The notes under the pieces are model-generated. The model made no database searches, was not told the DNA's origin, and saw only the letters and a list, made by a program, of their open reading frames with translations. Below are positions 1 to 6,535 of a stretch of 11,332 nt of DNA, in pieces; the stretch's first letter is position 1; each line of letters starts with the position of its first letter. Both the position numbers and the translations under genes were made by a program. The DNA is from Parcubacteria group bacterium Athens0416_74 (lineage in GTDB: Bacteria > Patescibacteriota > Minisyncoccia > Phycocordibacterales > UBA2100): the NCBI GenBank assembly GCA_007375785.1, contig VMEY01000013.1:1-11332 (forward strand), given 5' to 3'.

Positions 1-398
1 AAGCCGAGACCCGTGCCGCCATTTCCACCTCGCGCCCTCGCGGAGTTGATGTTCACGGGCGATGCGTTCGCTGCGGACGTGTTGGCGATGTTGGTCGTCG
101 ACGGTCGAAGCAGTGCACCAGCTCCCGCGGTGCCCGCCCCCACGGCGATACCCGCGACGGCTCCCTTAAGCGCAGAAGGTACGACGCCTTCCGACGCCGC
201 AGTGTTGATGGGAGCGACCTGTCCCGTAGGACCAAGCGCAACGATCGTCGTCGTCGGTGGGCTTACGCCGTCGCCCTGCGTTTCGATTGCCGCAATTGGC
301 GTGCCGTTAGAGAGCACCCCTTCGGTAATCGTGAGACGCGTACAGGCGCCCGTCAGAACACTTGCCGCGATGGCAAGGCAAAGAAACATCTTGTTCAT
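1..398 (-). CDS. Putative lipoprotein, 3' part of gene outside window
   Basis: This reading frame starts with ATG at 398 and stays open to the left edge, giving 132 codons without a stop. The start follows GGGGA at about the right distance (8 bases) and lies about 40 bases downstream of a good sigma70-type promoter. The N-terminus reads MNKMFLCLAIAASVLTGAC: a short positive end, a hydrophobic stretch and a lipobox-like LTGAC, so Cys19 is the probable lipidated residue and the protein is probably membrane-tethered and exported. The mature part is low complexity, rich in Thr, Ala, Gly and Pro. A Gly/Ala-rich hydrophobic stretch near residues 78-98 resembles a glycine-zipper segment or a weak membrane anchor. 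I recognise no catalytic domain and give no function. The gene is divergent from the membrane-protein gene at 534. The plus-strand reading frame over the same bases is a shadow. Confidence 0.72.
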   Translation of the reverse strand, partial: MNKMFLCLAIAASVLTGACTRLTITEGVLSNGTPIAAIETQGDGVSPPTTTIVALGPTGQVAPINTAASEGVVPSALKGAVAGIAVGAGTAGAGALLRPSTTNIANTSAANASPVNINSARARGGNGGTGLG

Positions 399-425
399 TT
401 GAGATTCCCCAAGTTTCCAGCGTGC

Positions 426-474
426 CGTCATGACGACGCTCATGCAATGATAACACAAAACAGCCATGACGTCA
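426..474. promoter_or_regulatory. Two small perfect palindromes, possible operator
   Basis: CGTCATGACG at 426-435 and TGACGTCA at 467-474 are both perfect palindromes. Each contains the unit CATGACG, and the two units start 36 bases apart. The second overlaps the -35 box of the lipoprotein promoter and the first lies just past its predicted start point. That placement suits a repressor operator pair, but the elements are short and no regulator gene is visible here. Confidence 0.25.
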
Positions 475-475
475 A
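447..475 (-). promoter_or_regulatory. Sigma70-like promoter of the lipoprotein gene
   Basis: Read on the minus strand: TTGACG (plus 470-475), a 17-base spacer, then TATCAT (plus 447-452). This is five of six matches to each consensus hexamer at the ideal spacing. The predicted transcription start is near 440, giving a leader of about 40 bases that contains the GGGGA ribosome-binding site of the gene starting at 398. Confidence 0.6.
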
Positions 476-498
476 TGATGAATGAAGCGGGCGGTACA

Positions 499-529
499 TG
501 CTATGCTTTGTGCATATAAGCCTAGGAGA
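499..529 (+). promoter_or_regulatory. Extended -10 promoter and Shine-Dalgarno for the 534 gene
   Basis: An extended -10 element TGC-TATGCT lies at 499-507 with no convincing -35 box. The predicted start near 514 leaves a leader of about 20 bases that holds AGGAGA (524-529), spaced 4 bases from the ATG at 534. The Shine-Dalgarno decides the start at 534 over the upstream in-frame ATG at 498, which overlaps the promoter region. Confidence 0.45.
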
Positions 530-533
530 ACAT

Positions 534-1466
534 ATGGATAAAGCCCGTGTTACAGCCAAGGATTTCTTCATGTGGTTCGGTGCGATGGCCGCTCTCTACG
601 GAGGGGTGGTCGCATTCGTATCACTCATATTCGAGTACATAAACGTCTCGTTTCCGAATCCAGTGCAGGAGGCGTACTACTACGCAGACTACGGCAGCAA
701 TATTAGCTATGAGACAGCGAGTCTCATCGTACTTACGCCGGTTGTCATGGTGCTCATGCGCCTTATTCGTCGCGACATTCAGGCGGATCCGTCGCGCGAA
801 GACACATGGGTGCGCCGCTGGGCGCTCGTCCTCACGCTCTTCGTGGCTGCTGCCGCGATGATAGTCGACCTCATTGTCGCACTTACTACTTTCCTCCAGG
901 GTGAGGAGATGACTGCTGCATTCCTCTTGAAGGTACTCACAGTGCTGCTTGTCGCGGGTGCCGGCTTCTTGCACTTCTTCTTCGACTTGAAGGGCTACTG
1001 GCAGCGTGAGCCCGCTCGCGCTCGTCTTATCAATTATGCAGTAGGAGTCTTGGTACTTGTCACTATCATCGCCGGATTCTTTATCATCGGTACGCCGCAG
1101 GAAATCCGCCGCATGAAGCAAGACAATATTCGAGTGCAGAATTTGCAGGAAATCCAATGGCAGGTGGTGAACTACTGGCAGCAGAAAGAAGCACTGCCGA
1201 ATGATCTCGCTGCGCTGAAGGATCCGATTTCAGGCAGCATCATCCCTGTCGACCCGAAGACGGCAGAGTCGTATGTCTACAAAAAGACAGGCACGATGAC
1301 ATTTGAGCTCTGCGCGACATTCGATCGTGAAGGCGGATTGAACTACTCTGTCGCAAAGCCCGTGGAACTCACTGCAGAGGACAATTGGCAGCACGGGGCA
1401 GGCGAAGTCTGCTTCGAGCGCACGATTGACCCTGAGAAGTACCCTCCGTACGAAAAACTTCGTTAA
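534..1466 (+). CDS. DUF5671-like polytopic membrane protein with pseudopilin-like C-terminal domain
   Basis: The product has 310 residues. The N-terminal half holds about five hydrophobic segments (roughly residues 12-35, 60-79, 96-118, 127-149 and 165-187). It resembles the DUF5671 membrane domain that recurs in Parcubacteria and has no assigned function; this family call is from memory. After the last segment a charged helix (residues about 190-222) leads into a soluble tail with LPNDLAAL, VDPKTAESYVYKK and ELCATF. That pattern (helix, LPxxL, DP...YxY) resembles the C-terminal part of GspG/PilE-type pseudopilins. Two cysteines, in ELCATF and GEVCFE, could form a disulfide if the tail is outside the cell. 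Start chosen at 534 because of the AGGAGA just upstream. The gene is monocistronic: its own promoter in front and a strong hairpin terminator behind. A role in the cell envelope is all I would infer. Confidence 0.75.
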   Translation: MDKARVTAKDFFMWFGAMAALYGGVVAFVSLIFEYINVSFPNPVQEAYYYADYGSNISYETASLIVLTPVVMVLMRLIRRDIQADPSREDTWVRRWALVLTLFVAAAAMIVDLIVALTTFLQGEEMTAAFLLKVLTVLLVAGAGFLHFFFDLKGYWQREPARARLINYAVGVLVLVTIIAGFFIIGTPQEIRRMKQDNIRVQNLQEIQWQVVNYWQQKEALPNDLAALKDPISGSIIPVDPKTAESYVYKKTGTMTFELCATFDREGGLNYSVAKPVELTAEDNWQHGAGEVCFERTIDPEKYPPYEKLR

Positions 1467-1481
1467 CCGATCTGAGCGCGT

Positions 1482-1513
1482 AAGAACCGCCTGCATGTGC
1501 AGGCGGTTCTTTT
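1482..1513 (+). terminator. Rho-independent terminator after the DUF5671-like gene
   Basis: A perfect 14-base inverted repeat (1482-1495 and 1498-1511, core GAACCGCCTGCA) with a 2-base centre, ending in TTTT at 1510-1513. It lies 16 bases after the stop codon at 1466. The T-tract directly abuts an ATG at 1514, which argues against that ATG as the leuS start. Confidence 0.85.
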
Positions 1514-1529
1514 ATGGCACAACAGAGCG

Positions 1530-1538
1530 TGTTACGCT
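1530..1538 (+). promoter_or_regulatory. Candidate extended -10 of leuS (leaderless)
   Basis: TGT-TACGCT at 1530-1538 fits an extended -10 element. It ends 8 bases before the leuS ATG at 1547, so transcription would begin at or next to the start codon. No Shine-Dalgarno sequence is present between it and the ATG, and no clear -35 box is visible. The hexamer matches the consensus at only three positions, so this rests on position as much as on sequence. Confidence 0.35.
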
Positions 1539-1546
1539 GGTCAGCA

Positions 1547-4500
1547 ATGCAGTACGACCACAAGAAAATCGAGAAAAAGTGGCAAGAGCTTTGGGCACGC
1601 AACAAGATATACACCACCCCCGACCAGGTGCCCGGTAAGGACAACTTTTACCTATTGGTCGAATTTCCGTATCCGTCGGGTAATCTGCATGTTGGCCATT
1701 GGTACGCGTTTGCGGTACCGGATATTTTTGCGCGCTTCAGCCGGATGCGGGGGAAAAATGTGATGTACCCAATTGGCTTTGATGCCTTTGGCCTTCCTGC
1801 AGAGAATGCCGCGATAAAGAACAAGCTCAATCCTCGTGATTGGACGGAAAAGAATATAGCGTATATGAAGACGCAGATTGAATCGATGGGCACGATGTTT
1901 GATTGGTCACGCCAGGTTTCCACCATCGACCCCGCATACTACAAGTGGACACAGTGGCTGTTTTTGCAGCTGTATAAAAAAGGATTGGTGTACCGGCGAG
2001 AGACGGCGGTAAATTGGTGTCCAACCGATAAGACAGTGCTTGCGAATGAACAGGTGACTGACGGAAAGTGTGAGCGTTGTGGCGCGGAGGTGCAGCAACG
2101 ACAAATGCTTCAGTGGAATATCAAGATAACAGACTACGCCGATAGGCTCATAGACGATCTCGAGACACTCGATTGGCCGGAGCAAATAAAGGAATCGCAG
2201 AGAAATTGGATAGGGCGCAGCGAAGGCGCCGAGATAGACTTTGCTCTCGATGTGGGGGAAAAATATAAGTTTGTCATACTTCACGGCTTTCAGAGTGGTC
2301 CGGATCGCCCGCGTTGGATATGGGCCAGACAGAAACTGGAGGAAATGGGGCACGAAGTGATTATTCCATCGCTTCCAAATCCCGATGCGCCAACCGAGCG
2401 CGAGTGGGTAGAGGCAGCACTCGCGGCTACGTCATACGATGAGCGTACCGTGCTCGTGGGGCACAGTCTTGGCTCCGTAGCGGCACTGAAAGTGCTGGAG
2501 AAGCTGGATACACCCATCGCACGGCTCGTGACAGTCGGCGGTTTTGTGAGCAAGGATTTCAAGGACAATCCGCGCCCGTTTGAGAAAACATTTACCTGGA
2601 GTTTTGACGGAGAAAAAATTCGACGCAATGCTCGCTCAATCACAATTCTGCACGACCCGCGTGACTACGCCGTATCCGAGGCACAAGCGAGGGAGCTTTC
2701 GGACCTTCTGCGCACACCTCTTACTATCGGGACGTCGAACAAGCCTCACTTCACGGGGGATACTGAGCCCGATGTCGTGATGTGGCTCCGTCCGACTATC
2801 CGTGTGTTTACGACAAGACCGGACACGCTCTTTGGTGCCACGTATCTCGTGCTCGCACCGGAGCACCCGTGGGTCAAGCTCGCACTGCAACATAAGACGG
2901 TACTGAAGAACAGTGCCGAAGTACTGGCGTACGTTGAGGCTTCCGGAAAGAGGAGCGACCTAGAAAGACAAACTGACCAGAAAGATAAGACAGGCGTAAA
3001 GCTCGAGGGTGTGAGTGCGGTCAATCCTGCGACTGGGGAGAAGATTCCTCTGTATGTCGCAGATTACGTACTTGGCCACTACGGCACGGGCGCGATCATG
3101 GCCGTGCCCGCGCACGACGAGCGCGACTATGAGTTTGCCAAGAAATTTGGTTTGAATATTAAAGAAGTGGTGGAACCCCTCGTGGTGGGCAACGGTGGAT
3201 TTGATGCGGTACGCGAGGGGTTGCCGTTCACCGAGCGTAATGCTGCGATGGTCGTCGTCAAACATTGGAGCGAGAACAAATATTTGTGCCTTGAATGGAA
3301 GAAGGCAGCATGGAAGGGTTTTGTGTGCGGAGGCATTGAAGAAGGCGAGGATGCGATTACTGCGGCGCTGCGCGAGGTCAGGGAAGAAACTGGGTACAAA
3401 AATGTCAGGTTCGTCCGTCTCCTGGGCTCGCGTATCCACGACAAATTCTTCCACGTCGTCAAGCAGCGCAACACATTCGCGCACTTTACGCCGCTGCTCG
3501 TCCAACTTGAGAACGACGATCGCGAGGAAATGAGCGCAGAGGAGCAGGACCTACACAATGTCGTCTGGCTTGAGGAAAAAGACGTCGCGAACTTTGTGAA
3601 CAGTAGAGATATATCCATAGCGTGGGAGCGAGTGATTGGTGCGGGTGTATACACGGGAGAAGGGCTCATGACAGATTCGGCAGAGTTTGATGGTAAAAGT
3701 ACTGAGGATGCACGTAAAGAAATGGCGGACAGATATGGACGCGTGAAAAAGACGTACAAACTACGCGACTGGGTAGTCTCGCGCCAGCGCTACTGGGGCG
3801 TGCCCATACCTATGGTGCATTGCGACAAGTGCGGCGCTCAGCCGGTACCCGACGAACAGTTGCCGGTGATACTTCCGGAAGTCGACGACTATTTACCTGA
3901 AGGAAGCGGGAAGTCGCCGCTCGCGAAGGTGAAATCTTTTGTCGACGTCGTGTGTCCTACGTGCGGTGGTGCTGCTGCACGCGAGACGGATACATTCGAC
4001 ACATTCGTCGACTCTTCGTGGTATTTCTTGCGCTACACCGACTCACAGAACCCGGCGGAGTTTGCAGCGAGGGCAAAACAGGATAGCTGGATGCCCGTCG
4101 ATTTGTACTCGGGTGGCGCAGAGCATACGACTATGCACTTGCTCTACAGCCGCTTCTGGCACAAAGCACTTTTCGACTGCGGTCTTGTTGCTAATGCGGA
4201 GCCATACGCACGGCGCATGAATCGCTCGCTCATCATGGGTCCGGATGGACAAAAGATGAGCAAATCGAAAGGCAATGTCATCGACCCCGACGAAGTGGTG
4301 GCGACTCTCGGTGCTGACACGGTGCGTATGTATCTCGCATTTATCGGTCCGTACAACGAAGTATCCAGCTATCCATGGAATCCGGATGCGGTAGTCGGTG
4401 TCCGCCGCTTTATAGAGCGGGTATGGAAACTGCATCTCAAACTGGATCAAGGTAAAAATATTGATCAAGTCGAGAAACCGCTTCATTTCTTGATAAAGAA

Positions 4501-4921
4501 AATCACAGAAGACATTCCGAAATTGAAGTTCAATACATCTATTGCGGCAATGATGAATTACCTGAATGAAGTAGACACAAAAGGAATTTCAAAAAAACAA
4601 TATCTTGTATTCTTGCGACTCCTAGCTCCATTTGCGCCGCACATTGCGGAAGAGCTGTGGTCGGAAATGGGACAAACGGGGAGTATTCACCTGGAGTCAT
4701 GGCCGACGTACGAAGAGCGATATCTCATCGACGACACCGTATCGATGGCTATCCAGATAGATGGCAAGACGCGAGGAGAAGTATCCGTCGCGACCGACGC
4801 CGACAAAGAGACCATCGAGGCCGCGGCGCGAGAAGTCGTATCGGCGCGATTGGAAGGTCAAAAAATCGCACGCGTCATCGTCGTTCCGAAGCGATTGGTG
4901 AATTTTGTTTTGGAAAATTAA
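1547..4921 (+). CDS. leuS: Leucyl-tRNA synthetase with serine-hydrolase and Nudix domains inserted in its editing domain
   Basis: Charges tRNA-Leu with leucine (class I synthetase, cytoplasm); 1124 residues, against about 800-880 for most bacterial LeuRS. Order of parts: catalytic core with HVGH (48-51); NWCPTDKTVLANEQ and zinc-type Cys158, Cys175 and Cys178; start of the CP1 editing domain at IGRSEG (about 225); a serine-hydrolase insert (about 236-416); editing motif TTRPDT (422-427); editing motif HDERD (523-527); a Nudix insert (about 545-697); YTGEG (702 on); core with SRQRYWG; KMSKS (903-907) with no long leucine-specific insertion before it; tRNA-binding helical domain; C-terminal domain starting MAIQIDGKTRGEV. 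Core and editing motifs are all conserved, so both activities should work. Start chosen at 1547 because MQYDHKKIEKKWQ matches the family N-terminus; the upstream ATG at 1514 abuts a terminator. No Shine-Dalgarno is present. Both inserts are in frame and the flanks rejoin cleanly, so they are not a sequencing artefact. Confidence 0.96.
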   Translation: MQYDHKKIEKKWQELWARNKIYTTPDQVPGKDNFYLLVEFPYPSGNLHVGHWYAFAVPDIFARFSRMRGKNVMYPIGFDAFGLPAENAAIKNKLNPRDWTEKNIAYMKTQIESMGTMFDWSRQVSTIDPAYYKWTQWLFLQLYKKGLVYRRETAVNWCPTDKTVLANEQVTDGKCERCGAEVQQRQMLQWNIKITDYADRLIDDLETLDWPEQIKESQRNWIGRSEGAEIDFALDVGEKYKFVILHGFQSGPDRPRWIWARQKLEEMGHEVIIPSLPNPDAPTEREWVEAALAATSYDERTVLVGHSLGSVAALKVLEKLDTPIARLVTVGGFVSKDFKDNPRPFEKTFTWSFDGEKIRRNARSITILHDPRDYAVSEAQARELSDLLRTPLTIGTSNKPHFTGDTEPDVVMWLRPTIRVFTTRPDTLFGATYLVLAPEHPWVKLALQHKTVLKNSAEVLAYVEASGKRSDLERQTDQKDKTGVKLEGVSAVNPATGEKIPLYVADYVLGHYGTGAIMAVPAHDERDYEFAKKFGLNIKEVVEPLVVGNGGFDAVREGLPFTERNAAMVVVKHWSENKYLCLEWKKAAWKGFVCGGIEEGEDAITAALREVREETGYKNVRFVRLLGSRIHDKFFHVVKQRNTFAHFTPLLVQLENDDREEMSAEEQDLHNVVWLEEKDVANFVNSRDISIAWERVIGAGVYTGEGLMTDSAEFDGKSTEDARKEMADRYGRVKKTYKLRDWVVSRQRYWGVPIPMVHCDKCGAQPVPDEQLPVILPEVDDYLPEGSGKSPLAKVKSFVDVVCPTCGGAAARETDTFDTFVDSSWYFLRYTDSQNPAEFAARAKQDSWMPVDLYSGGAEHTTMHLLYSRFWHKALFDCGLVANAEPYARRMNRSLIMGPDGQKMSKSKGNVIDPDEVVATLGADTVRMYLAFIGPYNEVSSYPWNPDAVVGVRRFIERVWKLHLKLDQGKNIDQVEKPLHFLIKKITEDIPKLKFNTSIAAMMNYLNEVDTKGISKKQYLVFLRLLAPFAPHIAEELWSEMGQTGSIHLESWPTYEERYLIDDTVSMAIQIDGKTRGEVSVATDADKETIEAAAREVVSARLEGQKIARVIVVPKRLVNFVLEN
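2252..2794 (+). other. RBBP9/YdeN-type serine hydrolase domain inside leuS
   Basis: Residues about 236-416 of LeuRS match the alpha/beta-hydrolase family of RBBP9 and E. coli YdeN (Ser_hydrolase). Seen in order: FVILHGFQSGPD at the oxyanion strand, W-x-W before the first helix, VIIPSLPNPDAPTEREW, nucleophile elbow GHSLG with Ser307, a FTWSFD segment, acid loop HDPRDYAVS with Asp373, and the final His401 in KPHF. The full Ser-Asp-His triad is therefore present at family-like spacing. Human RBBP9 is a serine hydrolase with reported aminopeptidase-like activity; the substrate here is unknown. It sits between the first CP1 strand (IGRSEGAEIDF) and TTRPDT. Confidence 0.88.
3179..3637 (+). other. 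Nudix hydrolase domain inside leuS
   Basis: Residues about 545-697 form a Nudix fold. The Nudix box at 595-617 fits GX5EX7REUXEEXGU exactly: G595, E601, R609-E610, E613-E614 and G616-Y617. Before it is the first strand (AAMVVVKHW, then KYLCLEW); after it are the strands around HFTPLLVQL and a C-terminal VVWLEEKDVANFV helix, as in free Nudix proteins. Nudix enzymes cut nucleoside diphosphates linked to another group; no substrate-specific motif is recognisable. LeuRS resumes at GVYTGEG. From memory, similar Nudix inserts occur in other Parcubacteria LeuRS. Confidence 0.92.
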
Positions 4922-4927
4922 AACGAA

Positions 4928-4963
4928 TACACCGATACTACGCTATAGCGTAGCATCGGTGTA
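4928..4963. terminator. Hairpin between convergent leuS and cysS
   Basis: Outer stem TACACCGAT/ATCGGTGTA (4928-4936 and 4955-4963), one A/C mismatch, then an inner perfect palindrome CTACGCTATAGCGTAG (4938-4953). The minus-strand read is followed by TTCGTTTT, a fair U-rich tail, so it should stop cysS transcripts. The plus-strand tail (GATACACAG) is not U-rich, so for leuS it may be weak termination or 3'-end protection. Confidence 0.6.
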
Positions 4964-4978
4964 GATACACAGTTTGAA

Positions 4979-6460
4979 TTAGCGAGTGCGCACTTGCGGA
5001 CCTTCTGGTCTATCGTCGACCGTATACCCCTTTTCAAGGAGCGCTGAACGAAGCTCATCGGCACGCGACCAATCCTTATCGGAGCGTGCCTGCTCTCGCT
5101 GCTCCAGTATGAGGAGAATATCCTCGGGCAAATCAGTCGTATCTACGACACGACCAAACTGCGCCGCGGAAAGCGACACAGCAAGTTCGTCGTCTTCCAC
5201 GAGTTTCAAGCCGAGAATCGCATCAACATCGGCGATGGTAGCGCGAATATCAGCAGGGGACACAGTAGCGTCTTTCGTAAGCTCCCATATGCGTGAGAGT
5301 GCGCCCGGTGTATCGAGGTCGTCGTCAATCCGATCGAGAATGGCTGTGAGGTGCTCGTCGTGCGGACGGCCTCCCTCGGGGGCGCTTTGCACCAGCGTTC
5401 GAAGTCGTAGAAATGCGGTCTGCGACGCCTCGAGTGCTTCCCACGAAAAATTCGCATTGGAACGATAGTGAGCGCCGAGATAGAGGTACCGAAGCGCAAG
5501 CGGATGAAAGCCTTTCTCGATAACATCGGCAAGATAGACGACGTTGCCTTTTGATTTCGCGAGCTTTCCGCCGTCGAGCTGTATGTGTGCACGGTGGAGC
5601 CAGAAGCGAGAGAGCGGCTTTTTGCCGGTAGCTGCCTCGGATTGCGCGATTTCGTTGTTGTGGTGCACGGGGATGTGTTCGATGCCGCCGGTATGGATGT
5701 CTATTTGTTCACCGAGCGTGCGACGAATCATCGCGGAGCACTCTATGTGCCATCCCGGAAAACCCTGGCCCCACGGTGATTCCCAGCCAAGCTTCTTATC
5801 GAGCTTCCACAGCGCAAAATCCGTCGAGTGCCTCTTGCCTGAGACTGTAGCGACGCGCGCGCCTTCTTTGAGTCCCGCGATATCAATGCCGCCAAGCGCC
5901 CCGTACTCGGGAAAGCGAGACGTGTCATAGTAGACGCCATCATCGGTACGGTACGCATAGCCTTTTTGTTCGAGCGATTCAATCATCGCTATCTGCGCCG
6001 ATATATAGTCGCTGGCTCGAGGGAACTCGATGCGCGAGGTGTCGATGTTGAGTGCAGCGATATCCTCAAGAAACACGGCTGTATATTTCTCGGCAAGCAC
6101 ACGCATATTTTCAAGTGTCGGCTTCATGTGCTCGCGCTTGAGACCCTTGGTCATCTTGTCTTCTCCCTCATCGGCGTCCGAAGTAAGGTGACCCACATCG
6201 GTGATGTTGATGACCTGCTTCACGGGGAAACCGTGGTACTCCAGTGTCCTCCGCACCAAATCCGCAAAAACAAACATTGAGAGATTGCCGATGTGCTGGG
6301 TGTCATAGACGGTGGGGCCACAGTTGTACATGCGCACAGACTTCACAGCCGCAGGAAGTTCAAAACGCTGTAAATCCTTTGTGAGAGTATTGTACAAAAA
6401 GAGGGGAGAGCTCGTCGGAGCTACCGGCTTCCTGCGAAAAGATAGAAAGGGCAATATCAT
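4979..6460 (-). CDS. cysS: Cysteinyl-tRNA synthetase
   Basis: Charges tRNA-Cys with cysteine (class I synthetase, cytoplasm); 493 residues, slightly above the usual 460-480. The family pattern is clear: LFLYNTLT near the N-terminus, YNCGPTVYD with Cys47, HIGN (56-59), NITDVGH, WHIECSAM with Cys241, HHNNE with His266 and Glu270 (together the expected zinc ligands), KLAKSKGN (299-306), and the C-terminal DKDWSRADELR helix. Two signature motifs deviate: HIGH is HIGN and KMSKS is KLAKS. A tail of about 20 residues (MILPFLSFRRKPVAPTSSP) precedes the conserved start. I chose ATG 6460 because TTGAAG-N17-CATACT lies directly in front, ending 7 bases before it. Longer in-frame starts up to 6808 would run through that promoter and antisense to the antiporter gene. 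Convergent with leuS, divergent from the antiporter gene. Confidence 0.95.
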   Translation of the reverse strand: MILPFLSFRRKPVAPTSSPLFLYNTLTKDLQRFELPAAVKSVRMYNCGPTVYDTQHIGNLSMFVFADLVRRTLEYHGFPVKQVINITDVGHLTSDADEGEDKMTKGLKREHMKPTLENMRVLAEKYTAVFLEDIAALNIDTSRIEFPRASDYISAQIAMIESLEQKGYAYRTDDGVYYDTSRFPEYGALGGIDIAGLKEGARVATVSGKRHSTDFALWKLDKKLGWESPWGQGFPGWHIECSAMIRRTLGEQIDIHTGGIEHIPVHHNNEIAQSEAATGKKPLSRFWLHRAHIQLDGGKLAKSKGNVVYLADVIEKGFHPLALRYLYLGAHYRSNANFSWEALEASQTAFLRLRTLVQSAPEGGRPHDEHLTAILDRIDDDLDTPGALSRIWELTKDATVSPADIRATIADVDAILGLKLVEDDELAVSLSAAQFGRVVDTTDLPEDILLILEQREQARSDKDWSRADELRSALLEKGYTVDDRPEGPQVRTR

Positions 6461-6467
6461 TGCGCAC

Positions 6468-6496
6468 AGTATGACCGCAATGACGCCTAGCTTCAA
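6468..6496 (-). promoter_or_regulatory. cysS promoter, predicted leaderless
   Basis: On the minus strand: TTGAAG (plus 6491-6496), 17-base spacer, CATACT (plus 6468-6473), then 7 bases to the ATG at 6460. Transcription should begin at or beside the start codon, and there is no Shine-Dalgarno. The -35 box overlaps that of the divergent antiporter promoter. Confidence 0.6.
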
Positions 6497-6524
6497 GTGC
6501 CGCTTGGAGACATGGTACGATACT
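6492..6524 (+). promoter_or_regulatory. Antiporter gene promoter, short or no leader
   Basis: TTCAAG (6492-6497), 18 bases, then extended -10 TGG-TACGAT (6513-6521). An alternative -10, GATACT (6519-6524), overlaps it and would start transcription nearer the ATG at 6536. Either choice leaves a leader of at most about 8 bases, without a Shine-Dalgarno. Confidence 0.4.
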
Positions 6525-6535
6525 CTGCAACGGAC

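Noticed and set aside
13..402. Plus-strand reading frame of 129 codons at the left edge
   Set aside because: The minus strand over the same bases encodes a start with ribosome-binding site, promoter, signal peptide and lipobox; the plus-strand frame has none of these.
498..533. Longer start for the DUF5671-like membrane protein
   Set aside because: It overlaps the extended -10 and the Shine-Dalgarno that serves the ATG at 534, and adds residues unlike a membrane-protein start.
1514..1546. Upstream ATG for leuS
   Set aside because: It touches the T-tract of the preceding terminator; family N-termini match MQYDHKKIEKKWQ at 1547.
2252..3637. LeuRS inserts as an assembly chimera or a frameshifted gene fusion
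   Set aside because: The single frame is unbroken, LeuRS motifs resume exactly after each insert, and base composition does not visibly change. Read-level confirmation is still desirable.
3127..3759. Minus-strand reading frame of 210 codons within leuS
   Set aside because: Lies fully antisense to the conserved Nudix domain, has no recognisable domain and is Ser/Thr-rich in the way shadow frames are.
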